Source: Methanomicrobiales archaeon
GTDB lineage: Archaea > Halobacteriota > Methanomicrobia > Methanomicrobiales > Methanospirillaceae
Direction: 5' to 3'
DNA length: 7,062 nt
Assembly (NCBI GenBank): GCA_012520015.1
Contig: JAAYPD010000093.1
Location: forward strand, 1-7,062
Made by a program: the position numbers and the translations under genes. How positions within the stretch are numbered: the first letter of the stretch is position 1; every line of letters begins with the position of its first letter. The notes below the pieces were generated by a model. That model worked only from the letters and a program-made list of their open reading frames with translations, did no database searches and was not told where the DNA came from. This document shows, in pieces, positions 1-7,057 of the stretch.

Positions 1-911
1 ATTATCTGGAGATTTTCAACCTTTACCGGGAAATCGCCGCTCTGAAATGCATTATAGAGAAATTTATCGCAGGTCAGGGTGATCCCGTTATTGTAAAAGT
101 AAAAATTTCCTCGTTCTTCAGAGAGTAAGGTATCTCGTATGGCTTCATTCACCCGGTTTCCTGAAAGCCCCAGATACCGCCGGATATTTCTTTCAAGGAG
201 TCTCTCGCCGTGGCGTTCGATAAGCGAATATATCTCATAAACTGCCATCCGTCCGACCAGTACCCGGGAAAAATTAAAATCTTCAACCAGGGCCTTTCCG
301 GTAAATTGAAGGGTATCATGTACCGGTTTTGCAGCCTGCAGGATGGCTACCAGCCGATCATGATTGACATGTTCAAATACCGCCTGGTCCCCGAGATCTG
401 CTCTTTGAATCTCCTGTGATGCGATATCATTCCATATTTTTCCATTATTACACACGATTGCCCGAATCCGGGGGATATACCCATCACGGATAAGGGACCT
501 GATCTCCTCAACTTTTGTTGATAATCGCGGGTTTAGATAATCAAGGGGTGTAGATGGATCAAAGAGTGCCCAGATTGCGCGGATGAGTTTACTGATCCCA
601 TCCTCCGGGAAATTAGAGTTTCCCTCTAAGTTTTGCTTATATTTTCCCTGGAACAGGGTGACGGTTATCTCCTGATCACACTCTTCTGAAAGGTGGATTG
701 CATCAACGCCAAAATCCCCGGAGCCTTCAGTCAGACAATCAAAAGTCTCCTCATCGGTCAGATCCAGGATGGTCCTGACGGTGAGAAAGACAAAGCTGAG
801 TGATTTCAAACGGGTCTCATCAGTAATTCCCAGTTCTTCTCTCGCCTGGTCCCGGATCTGTTCAGAGATCTTAATAAGACGCTGATCGATTATTGCGATA
901 TTTATATTCAT
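1..911 (-). CDS. AIPR-family abortive infection phage resistance protein, 3'-truncated by window edge
   Basis: The frame is open from ATG 911-909 to the left edge, giving 303 residues with no stop. An in-frame TAA at 941-939 with no start between makes this ATG the only good start; a GGGAAG 8 nt upstream (925-920) is a possible weak RBS. I assign it to the AIPR family (Pfam AIPR, known from abortive infection phage resistance) from the conserved core: RNIRRYLG (241-248), then N-x2-I-x3-L, then FYFYNNGIT (270-278) and CDK (281-283). The visible end, ENLQI, is where family members usually continue into a VNGxQT motif, so the C-terminal part lies outside. The N-terminal third has GDFGVDAI (65-72) and LFQGKY (86-91), a D...QxK arrangement like Mrr-type PD-(D/E)XK nucleases. 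No signal peptide or membrane segment is visible, so it is probably cytoplasmic. It follows the hsd operon on the same strand after 70 nt. The family call is strong; nuclease activity and cooperation with the R-M system are inferred. Confidence 0.88.
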   Translation of the reverse strand, partial: MNINIAIIDQRLIKISEQIRDQAREELGITDETRLKSLSFVFLTVRTILDLTDEETFDCLTEGSGDFGVDAIHLSEECDQEITVTLFQGKYKQNLEGNSNFPEDGISKLIRAIWALFDPSTPLDYLNPRLSTKVEEIRSLIRDGYIPRIRAIVCNNGKIWNDIASQEIQRADLGDQAVFEHVNHDRLVAILQAAKPVHDTLQFTGKALVEDFNFSRVLVGRMAVYEIYSLIERHGERLLERNIRRYLGLSGNRVNEAIRDTLLSEERGNFYFYNNGITLTCDKFLYNAFQSGDFPVKVENLQI

Positions 912-919
912 TGAGTGTT

Positions 920-925
920 CTTCCC
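920..925 (-). promoter_or_regulatory. possible weak RBS of the AIPR gene
   Basis: GGGAAG on the minus strand lies 8 nt before ATG 911-909. It is only a partial match to the archaeal/bacterial Shine-Dalgarno core, but it is the only purine-rich stretch at the right distance. If the AIPR gene has its own promoter at 940-947, this site would fall upstream of the transcript start and could not be used. Confidence 0.35.
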
Positions 926-933
926 GTTGTATC

Positions 934-943
934 GATAATTATC
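934..943. repeat. 10-bp perfect palindrome GATAATTATC
   Basis: This is a perfect self-complementary decamer in the hsdM-AIPR spacer, overlapping the TATA-like octamer. An adjoining ATCGAT (931-936) is also palindromic. Such a site suits a small dimeric regulator, but a chance palindrome in AT-rich sequence is quite possible. Confidence 0.4.
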
Positions 944-947
944 TAAA
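940..947 (-). promoter_or_regulatory. candidate TATA box for the AIPR gene
   Basis: The minus strand reads TTTAGATA, one mismatch from the archaeal consensus TTTATATA. With the usual ~26 nt spacing, transcription would start near 917, about 6 nt before the AIPR ATG, giving an almost leaderless message. The alternative is simple read-through from hsdM, since the gap is only 70 nt. It overlaps the palindrome GATAATTATC (934-943), which could be an operator or just part of an AT-rich spacer. Confidence 0.3.
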
Positions 948-958
948 CCTGTTTTGTT

Positions 959-977
959 TCAGTATGGCTCAGTATGG
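959..977. repeat. tandem 9-bp direct repeat, 10-bp period
   Basis: TCAGTATGG occurs exactly at 959-967 and again at 969-977 (CCATACTGA twice on the minus strand). The one-base spacer puts the copies one helical turn apart. It sits just after the hsdM stop codon (984-982) and upstream of the TATA-like element of the AIPR gene, where an archaeal activator or repressor site might lie. The repeat is certain; the role is not. Confidence 0.6.
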
Positions 978-981
978 TTTT

Positions 982-2493
982 CTATTGCATATTTTTTTCT
1001 TTGTCTATTCCGTTCCCATTGACGATATCCGCAATCTCGCGAAAACTCTCGAGTGCCGCCTCGATGTTCTCAACGATCTCGTTTGCCAGAACATCCGGGT
1101 CCGGAAGGTTATCCAAATCTGCAAGGCTCTTATCCTTCAGCCAGAATATGTCAAGATTTGTCTTATCCCGAGCGATTATCTCTTCGTATGAGAATTTCCG
1201 AAACCGCCCCTCAGGGTTTTCCTCGCTCCAGGTCTCCTGCCGTTTATGCCGGTTTTCCGGGTTATAACACCGAATGAACTCTTCAAGATCTGAAAATTTC
1301 ATCGGGTTCTTCTTCTGGGTATGGTGGATATTAGTCCGGTAGTCGTATATCCAGACCTCTTTTGTCCAGGGTTCCTTTGATGCCTGTTTTGCTTCAAAGA
1401 AGAGGACGTTTGCTTTCACTCCGTTTGCGTAAAAAATACCGGTTGGGAGCCGTAAGATGGTATGGAGGTCACAGGTCTCCATGATCTTCTTCCTGACTGT
1501 CTCTCCGGCTCCCCCTTCAAAGAGGACATTATCTGGAAGGACGACGGCTGCCTGCCCACCGGTCTTGAGAATGGTATGAATATGCTGCAGGAAGTTGAGC
1601 TGCTTGTTACTGGTTGTGACCCAGAAGTTCTGCCGGTTATAGGTCAGGACGTCCTTCTCCTGTTTTCCTTCCTCGTTCGTGAAGGTCATGGAGCTCTTTT
1701 TTCCGAATGGTGGGTTCGTGAGGACATAATCATACCGTTCACCCGAATCGGCGATGAGTGCATCAGCAACGGAGATCATCGGCTCCCCGTCAATCTCCCC
1801 GATATTGTGGAGAAAGAGGTTCATGAGAGCCAGTCTTCTCGTTCCTGGAACGATCTCATTCCCTCCGAAGGTCTTTGTCTTTAAAAACCGGCTCTCCTCA
1901 CGGTTGAGCTGGTGTTCATGGGTCAGGAAGTCATAAGCGGCCAGGAAGAACCCCCCGGTTCCACAGCAGGGATCACCAATTGTCTTCATCGGTTCCGGAC
2001 GAGTGCAGGCAACCATTGCCTTAATGAGGGCTCTTGGAGTGAAATACTGGCCTGCTCCGCTCTTGGTATCCTCCGCGTTCTTCTGCAAAAGCCCTTCGTA
2101 AATCTCTCCCTTGGTATCAACACCCATCATGACCCAGTCCTCCTTGTCGATCATGTCGATGACCTTGTACAGCATGGCCGGGTCAGAGATCTTGTTCTGG
2201 GCTTTGAGGAATATCTGCCCAAGCATTCCTGGTTTTTTTCCGAGGTCCTGCATCAGGTTCCGGTAATGGGTCTCGAGTTCTCCTCCCCGCTTTCGTTTCA
2301 AAGTATCCCAGCGGTATTCTTCAGGGATGCCGATGTCACGGTTGTGCGGTTTTTTCCGGTATTCTTCGGCCATCTTCAGGAAGATGAGGAAGGTGAGCTG
2401 TTCGAGATAGTCTCCGTAACTGACTCCTCCATCACGGAGAACGTGGCAGAAACTCCATACCTTAGAGATGATTGATGATGTAAGTTCAGTCAT
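982..2493 (-). CDS. hsdM: Type I R-M DNA methyltransferase subunit HsdM (N6-adenine)
   Basis: Modification subunit of a type I system: with HsdS it transfers a methyl group from S-adenosylmethionine to adenine N6 in the target, protecting host DNA, and it is also a core part of the restriction complex. The protein is 503 residues, the usual size, and looks complete. Residues ~5-135 match the helical HsdM N-terminal domain (SYGDYLEQLTFLIFLKMAEE at 25-44 is typical). The catalytic domain follows, with GQYFTP (148-153), SAM-binding motif I DPCCGTGGF (174-182) and the adenine methylase motif IV NPPFG (260-264). A charged helical C-terminal tail (~460-503) would contact HsdS. The start ATG 2493-2491 lies 4 nt after the hsdS stop (2500-2498), with no clear Shine-Dalgarno sequence, so translation is probably coupled. 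It is the third gene of the operon, after hsdR and hsdS. Identification is very secure; the recognition sequence cannot be read from this subunit. Confidence 0.97.
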   Translation of the reverse strand: MTELTSSIISKVWSFCHVLRDGGVSYGDYLEQLTFLIFLKMAEEYRKKPHNRDIGIPEEYRWDTLKRKRGGELETHYRNLMQDLGKKPGMLGQIFLKAQNKISDPAMLYKVIDMIDKEDWVMMGVDTKGEIYEGLLQKNAEDTKSGAGQYFTPRALIKAMVACTRPEPMKTIGDPCCGTGGFFLAAYDFLTHEHQLNREESRFLKTKTFGGNEIVPGTRRLALMNLFLHNIGEIDGEPMISVADALIADSGERYDYVLTNPPFGKKSSMTFTNEEGKQEKDVLTYNRQNFWVTTSNKQLNFLQHIHTILKTGGQAAVVLPDNVLFEGGAGETVRKKIMETCDLHTILRLPTGIFYANGVKANVLFFEAKQASKEPWTKEVWIYDYRTNIHHTQKKNPMKFSDLEEFIRCYNPENRHKRQETWSEENPEGRFRKFSYEEIIARDKTNLDIFWLKDKSLADLDNLPDPDVLANEIVENIEAALESFREIADIVNGNGIDKEKNMQ

Positions 2494-2497
2494 GGTT

Positions 2498-3967
2498 TCA
2501 GATAGTCTTTGATTTTATTTTCGCAAGTAATGCTTCGGCTGGTTCCCATTCCGGATCGTTCCGGACCGCGGCGAGTTCCTGTTCATTGAGGAGTTTGCCT
2601 TCGAAAGCTTGTTTTAAGATAGACTGGCGGAGGGCTTCGGCTTTTTCGAGAGAGTCAGTGATATCCTGCTCCAGTTTATCACAGACAGACAGGCGAGTTT
2701 CAATTTCATTTACGATGGCTTGTTGTTCAGCAATGGAAGGAAATGGTAATGCAATTTCCCTAAAGCGCTCTAGACTGATTTTCTTTTGTGCAACTCCTTT
2801 TGTTATTTGAGCAATCTGGTTTTTAATAATTGGTGAATTAATCAAATAAACAAAAAAGCGCTTTTCCTCCAATATTGGATTAAGCCTAAATTTTACACAA
2901 TCAGCAGTAATTATCGCTTTTGAATGGTTGGCAGGATATTGAGTAGCATCCCCCGGTGGTTCTCCCATTTTTGTTATGAGAATATCACCACTCTCTGCTT
3001 GATGGGGTCGTAATTCATCTGCTTTTTCCTTTGATACAAATTTTGTTTCAGAATTATGAAATGAACCAGAACGAATATTTTTAACAAAGATTAAAGGAAC
3101 ACCTGATTTGCGGTAGTCACTAACTTTGAGGTTGCTCCCAAATGGACCAATTGTCAATGCGTAAGGATCGTATGGGGATGCAATTACTTTTGGAGTAATC
3201 CAGAGCCATTCTTCAGGGATTAAAAAATCTGGAATTGAGGATGGCTCATTACAGGCATTTTTTTTGGAAAATATTTTTTCTCCAAGAATTAGTTTTCTTC
3301 CTTCCACAATTCTATTTAAAAGGGCTATTGGGGATTCAATCTCGCTTTGATGCTCTTCCCTCCATGTTCTCGTTAGTTCACCAGTAAACGCCTGCTTCAG
3401 CACCGCCTGCCGATATACCTTCAGTTGCTCCTGTGCCAGTTTGAGATTGGCGATGCCGTTGTCCAGTTCGCTGAAGAGCTGCTCGATTTTATTGACGATG
3501 GCACGTTGTTCGGGGAATGGCGGGAGTGGAAATTTTACCTTCTTTAATACGGTCTGGCTAATATTTCTTTGAGTCCCTCCTTTCCCTAATTTATACAAGT
3601 CTTGACGACTGAATAATAAAAAATAGAAAAGATATTTGATATTTGTTGAAGTATGTATTTTTTGAGTAAAGGCAATTGCTTGATTAGTAGCTACCGGAAT
3701 TTTGTTAATTCCAAGTTTTCCAATACTGCCATATAATGCAATTAGGATATTATTCGGGGCAACTATTTTTGCAGAACTATTTTTTAATCCCTCATCGGTA
3801 ATTTTTTTAGTGGAATGCCAAACCAATCCGTCATTTAGATCACCAATTATTAACCAAGGAATGTCACCTCCATAATACTCTTTTTTAGTAGACTTTGGGG
3901 TACCACCTGAACCCCATTTGGCAATATCATTTAGGGTAACCGTAATCCATCCAATTCTCTCTTTCAT
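2498..3967 (-). CDS. hsdS: Type I R-M specificity subunit HsdS
   Basis: DNA-recognition subunit of the HsdR/HsdM/HsdS complex; it sets the bipartite target for both methylation and cleavage. From ATG 3967-3965 it is 489 residues. This ATG lies 2 nt after the hsdR stop and is preferred over an in-frame TTG at 3973 that overlaps that stop (adds 2 residues). Order: recognition domain 1 (~1-145, with TPKS and the GDIPW segment); conserved spacer 1 (~146-210, FPLPPFPEQRAIVNKIEQLF, then a coiled coil and RQAVLKQAFTGEL); recognition domain 2 (~245-405, GPFGSNLK, LITKMG); conserved spacer 2 (~406-465, LPFPSIAEQQAIVNEIE and RQSILKQAFEGKL). The two halves repeat each other in the usual way, so the protein is full length. 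The recognition domains are much more AT-rich than the spacers (by hand about 22-33% GC against 45-53% in sample lines), as expected from domain exchange. The two domains look dissimilar, so an asymmetric split target is expected. Confidence 0.95.
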   Translation of the reverse strand: MKERIGWITVTLNDIAKWGSGGTPKSTKKEYYGGDIPWLIIGDLNDGLVWHSTKKITDEGLKNSSAKIVAPNNILIALYGSIGKLGINKIPVATNQAIAFTQKIHTSTNIKYLFYFLLFSRQDLYKLGKGGTQRNISQTVLKKVKFPLPPFPEQRAIVNKIEQLFSELDNGIANLKLAQEQLKVYRQAVLKQAFTGELTRTWREEHQSEIESPIALLNRIVEGRKLILGEKIFSKKNACNEPSSIPDFLIPEEWLWITPKVIASPYDPYALTIGPFGSNLKVSDYRKSGVPLIFVKNIRSGSFHNSETKFVSKEKADELRPHQAESGDILITKMGEPPGDATQYPANHSKAIITADCVKFRLNPILEEKRFFVYLINSPIIKNQIAQITKGVAQKKISLERFREIALPFPSIAEQQAIVNEIETRLSVCDKLEQDITDSLEKAEALRQSILKQAFEGKLLNEQELAAVRNDPEWEPAEALLAKIKSKTI

Positions 3968-3969
3968 TC

Positions 3970-6726
3970 TCAAACCGTTAACGCCTCGTTCAATTCACTC
4001 ATAATCCCGGTCATACTATCCCCAAAGAGTTGGTACATTCTCCCTCTCCCACCAAAAGCATCAAACGGTGCATAATCCAAGTCCTCATCCTCAAGATGGT
4101 AACTATTTATCACAAACTCTTTGATCATTCGGAGCCACTCCATCTGTTCTTCATTGAACTTTAACGTTCCGGCCTGTTTCTGAAACACCCAGTCCTGGAA
4201 GTTCTTATTCACCGTCATATCATACCCGGTCAGGACCTCATCAATCCCGGTAACCCGCCTGATAAGCGAGACAAGAGCGGTCAGTTCACTCTTCGGAGAG
4301 TTCCCTTTCACCTGCTCCAGTTGTTCATATGCTTGCCATACGTGGAACGGTGCAAACTGAGGCTGTTCTCTCTTCAGGATGGTAAGCAGCTCCTTCACCA
4401 TCTGTAAGGTCAATTCCCGGCGGTTGTACGGCTGATTATAGAATATCGAAAGAGCGGTGATCTCATCCTTGTGTGCCGAAAGAAACTCTGAAAAACTTTT
4501 GATGAGACTTTCTGCCCGCTCATTAGCATCAGTATCCCACTCTGCGATCCTGACCTTATCAATATTTACTGTATCAATGATCTGTTCATGCACCCTTCTA
4601 ACATTTTCGATATAGTCATTCAGGTCTCCTGAAAAGGGCGCTCTTGCGATATCAATCAGTTCCTTCTGTGCCTTTTCCTTTGCCTTCTTCTCTGAAATGG
4701 CCGGTTCATGTTGTTTTATCTCCCCGGCTCTGGCATCGATGATATCCGGATTGTATGCCCTCAGGAGATCCTTCACCGTCTGTTGAATCGTCTTTCCCCC
4801 GGCTTTCTCCGTGTACGTCTCCTTCTCGTCGGCGGTCAGTTGCTTATCCAGCCGTGCCAGCCGGTTTGCCAGTGAGACATACAGATCCTCATCCGTTGAC
4901 CCGAACGTGACCGCTGCAAGCAGATCCTTCAGGGGTACGCTCTTCTTCCGTTCAAGTGGCCGGCTGTCAGTCTTCAGCGACTTTGTCACCCCGACAGCAT
5001 CAACGATAACAAAATGAGTCTTGGCAGAAAGAACCGATGGAGTTACCTTCTTCAGGTCATCATATCCGATAGTCCGGGTTCCTCTCCCCTTCATCTGTTC
5101 AAAATAATTCCGGCTCTTCACATCCCGCATAAAGAGCAGACATTCTAAGGGTTTCACATCAGTCCCGGTTGAGATCATGTCAACCGTCACCGCTATCCGG
5201 GGGTTGTAGTCATTGCGGAATGCTGCCAGAACTGACTTTGGATCACCCTCGGACCTGTACGTAACCTTCTTGCAAAAATCATTCCCTTCTGAGAACTCCT
5301 CTCGAACAATCTGGATGATATCATCCGCATGGCTGTCAGTCTTGGCAAAAATCAGAGTCTTTGGAATCTCAGTTCTGCCGGGGAAGATCTCATGAAGTTT
5401 ATTCCTGAACGTCCGGATAACATTGCGGATCTGACTGGGATTGACCACATCACGATCAAGTTCCTTTGACGAATAACTGACCTCCTCGTCCAGTTGTTCC
5501 CACCGTTTCTTCCTCGTCAGCTTCTCCCGTCTGTCAACATATTCGTTTGCTGCTATCCGTGCACCGTTCTTTGTAATCTCCGTCTCAATAGTATACACAT
5601 CATGACCAACATTCACCCCGTCGGCAATTGCTTCTTCATGAGTGTATTCACTCACTAAATTCTCGTTGAAAAATCCAAGCGTCCGCTTATCAGGAGTCGC
5701 AGTCAGCCCGATAAGAAAAGCATCAAAATAATCCAGAACCTGCTGCCAGACATTGTAAATCGAGCGGTGACACTCATCAATAACGACAAAATCAAATGTC
5801 TCTATCGGGATCTGTGCATTATACACAACCGGAAGGGGCTGTTTTGGCTGCCATTCATGCTCTGCGGGATTCTCATTCTCAAGGGTCTCATCCAGGTCCT
5901 CTCCCTTTAAGATCGAGTACAGACGTTGGATGGTGGAGATACATACCTGGCTGTCACAAGCGATGTACCGGGATTTGAGCCGCTGCACATTATAGAGCTC
6001 GGTAAACTTCCGGTTATCATCATTCGGAACATAGGCCATAAACTCCTGTTCAGCCTGCTCCCCAAGATTCCGCGTATCTACCAGGAACAAAACCCTCTTT
6101 GCATTCGCAAATTTCAAAAGTCGATAGATGAAGGTAATCGCGGTAAATGTCTTCCCTGAACCGGTTGCCATCTGGACAAGAGCACGGGGATGATACATCC
6201 TGAATGAGTCTTCAAGATTTTGAATGGCCTGAATCTGACAGGCACGTAGCCCATCAGGGTTCAATGCAGGGATATCATGAAACCTCCCCCTGAGGGTCTT
6301 GTCCTGATCCATCCATTCCCGAAACGTCTCCGGCCTTGGAAAAGAGAAGACTGTTCGTGACCGTGGTTTTGGGTCCCGGTGGTCAGTAAACCTGGTCAGC
6401 TCCCCTGTGCTCTCATACACAAATGGAAGAGGATCATTATTCAGATGCCTCAGTTTACTGGTCGCATATTCATATGACTGACCCTCTACGGTTGTAATCT
6501 TCTCCCCATAATCCTCTTTCTTCGCTTCAATAACCCCAACAGGAACCCGGTCCACAAACAGAACATAATCGGCAGGACCAACATCCGTCGGATACTCCCT
6601 GACCGCAATTCCGGGAGATACCCTCCAGTCTATCTTTTTTCGATCCTGAACCGCGAACCCGGATTCGATCAGTTTCCGGTCGATGGTGTCCCTGGCAATC
6701 TGTTCAGGATTCTGGTTAACGGTCAT
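3970..6726 (-). CDS. hsdR: Type I R-M restriction and DNA translocase subunit HsdR
   Basis: ATP-dependent motor and nuclease of the type I complex: on unmodified targets it pulls DNA in and cuts at a distance. It has 918 residues, a normal length. The N-terminal nuclease domain shows D53 in GPADYVLF and E67-x-K69 in GVIEAKK, a complete PD-(D/E)XK site. The superfamily 2 helicase motor follows: Walker A ATGSGKT (187-193), DECH box (317-320), TATP (342-345), motif V STGTDVKPLE (519-528) and motif VI QMKGRGTRT (544-552). The C-terminal ~250 residues, ending in the GGRGRMYQLFG region, match the EcoEI-type R C-terminal domain that docks on the methylase core. The start ATG 6726-6724 gives the standard PEQIARDTIDRKL opening; no strong Shine-Dalgarno sequence precedes it. 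It is the first gene of the operon, and its TGA (3972-3970) abuts hsdS. No frameshift or lost catalytic residue is visible, so it should be active. Confidence 0.97.
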   Translation of the reverse strand: MTVNQNPEQIARDTIDRKLIESGFAVQDRKKIDWRVSPGIAVREYPTDVGPADYVLFVDRVPVGVIEAKKEDYGEKITTVEGQSYEYATSKLRHLNNDPLPFVYESTGELTRFTDHRDPKPRSRTVFSFPRPETFREWMDQDKTLRGRFHDIPALNPDGLRACQIQAIQNLEDSFRMYHPRALVQMATGSGKTFTAITFIYRLLKFANAKRVLFLVDTRNLGEQAEQEFMAYVPNDDNRKFTELYNVQRLKSRYIACDSQVCISTIQRLYSILKGEDLDETLENENPAEHEWQPKQPLPVVYNAQIPIETFDFVVIDECHRSIYNVWQQVLDYFDAFLIGLTATPDKRTLGFFNENLVSEYTHEEAIADGVNVGHDVYTIETEITKNGARIAANEYVDRREKLTRKKRWEQLDEEVSYSSKELDRDVVNPSQIRNVIRTFRNKLHEIFPGRTEIPKTLIFAKTDSHADDIIQIVREEFSEGNDFCKKVTYRSEGDPKSVLAAFRNDYNPRIAVTVDMISTGTDVKPLECLLFMRDVKSRNYFEQMKGRGTRTIGYDDLKKVTPSVLSAKTHFVIVDAVGVTKSLKTDSRPLERKKSVPLKDLLAAVTFGSTDEDLYVSLANRLARLDKQLTADEKETYTEKAGGKTIQQTVKDLLRAYNPDIIDARAGEIKQHEPAISEKKAKEKAQKELIDIARAPFSGDLNDYIENVRRVHEQIIDTVNIDKVRIAEWDTDANERAESLIKSFSEFLSAHKDEITALSIFYNQPYNRRELTLQMVKELLTILKREQPQFAPFHVWQAYEQLEQVKGNSPKSELTALVSLIRRVTGIDEVLTGYDMTVNKNFQDWVFQKQAGTLKFNEEQMEWLRMIKEFVINSYHLEDEDLDYAPFDAFGGRGRMYQLFGDSMTGIMSELNEALTV

Positions 6727-6737
6727 GGTATCTGCAT

Positions 6738-6750
6738 TGTATAAATATTT
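6738..6750 (-). promoter_or_regulatory. TATA-like element directly before hsdR
   Basis: The minus strand reads AAATATTTATACA, centred about 17-20 nt before the hsdR ATG. This is somewhat too close for a standard archaeal start ~26 nt downstream, which would fall inside the first codons. It could serve a leaderless transcript only with atypical spacing, so the more distant elements are better promoter candidates. Confidence 0.3.
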
Positions 6751-6789
6751 GAGGTTCTATTGAAAGTGTGGGTGGTGATCTGATGGTAT

Positions 6790-6797
6790 GATATAAG
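6790..6797 (-). promoter_or_regulatory. candidate TATA box of the hsdRSM operon
   Basis: The minus strand reads CTTATATC, 6 of 8 matches to TTTATATA. A start about 26 nt downstream would be near 6767 and give a leader of about 40 nt before the hsdR ATG, the most ordinary geometry among the candidates. No clear ribosome-binding site follows in that leader. Confidence 0.35.
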
Positions 6798-6905
6798 TTC
6801 TATAATGATAGACATAGAAAAATGTTTTTATTGATAATGAAAATTTCAAGAACCCGATCTGGATCCTCAAGTAGGAAGGTTTTTAGAGTTAAAAATGTGT
6901 AAATA

Positions 6906-6926
6906 ATTAAAATATATCGTTTTAAT
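6906..6926. repeat. inverted repeat, 7-bp arms
   Basis: ATTAAAA (6906-6912) and TTTTAAT (6920-6926) are perfectly complementary around a 7-base centre. In sequence this AT-rich such a dyad can arise by chance; it is listed because it lies in the operon control region. Confidence 0.35.
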
Positions 6927-6993
6927 CTTGTCGTATTCGTATCCTTGGATTGTGTAAAAATTGAATACAGTACAAAATTATCCTATGAAGCAT

Positions 6994-7020
6994 AATTGTG
7001 GCAACACTGTCTCCACAATT
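6994..7020. repeat. inverted repeat, 8-bp arms, possible operator
   Basis: AATTGTGG (6994-7001) and CCACAATT (7013-7020) are a perfect inverted repeat around an 11-base centre. It begins 4 nt downstream, in minus-strand reading, of the perfect TTTATATA box and covers the expected start near 7001. That is a classical place for a repressor-binding dyad. Confidence 0.5.
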
Positions 7021-7023
7021 CAT

Positions 7024-7031
7024 TATATAAA
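7024..7031 (-). promoter_or_regulatory. consensus archaeal TATA box TTTATATA
   Basis: The minus strand carries an exact TTTATATA within TTTTATATAATG. A start ~26 nt downstream would be near 7001, leaving a leader of about 275 nt before hsdR, which is long. Read on the plus strand, the same stretch (TTATATAA) could drive a rightward gene outside the window from about 7053. The direction is therefore open. Confidence 0.45.
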
Positions 7032-7038
7032 AGATTAC

Positions 7039-7057
7039 TGGTGTGAAAAACTCACCA
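7039..7057. repeat. imperfect inverted repeat beside the TATA box
   Basis: TGGTG (7039-7043) and CACCA (7053-7057) are complementary, with one further G-C pair inside a single mismatch, around an AAAAA centre. It lies on the other side of the TATA box from the 6994-7020 dyad. It would cover the start of a rightward transcript or lie just upstream of a leftward promoter. Confidence 0.4.

Noticed and set aside
1912..2475. Long open frame on the plus strand (187 codons) opposite hsdM
   Set aside because: It lies wholly inside hsdM on the other strand, has no recognisable domain, and is explained by the codon pattern of hsdM. The same holds for the other plus-strand frames inside hsdR, hsdM and the AIPR gene.
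3971..3973. TTG as start of hsdS overlapping the hsdR stop
   Set aside because: An ATG two codons later is a better start and loses nothing conserved; TTG remains possible because it would give a 4-nt coupled overlap.
6723..6737. Four-codon upstream frame (ATG CAG ATA CCA TGA) whose stop overlaps the hsdR ATG
   Set aside because: It is too short to judge and has no ribosome site; a chance ATG 11 nt upstream is likely.
6931..6942. Tandem TCGTAT TCGTAT
   Set aside because: Two copies of a 6-mer only, with no further context; probably chance.
6922..6993. 23-codon minus-strand frame just after the 6994-7020 dyad
   Set aside because: No ribosome-binding site, no recognisable motif, and typical of random AT-rich sequence.
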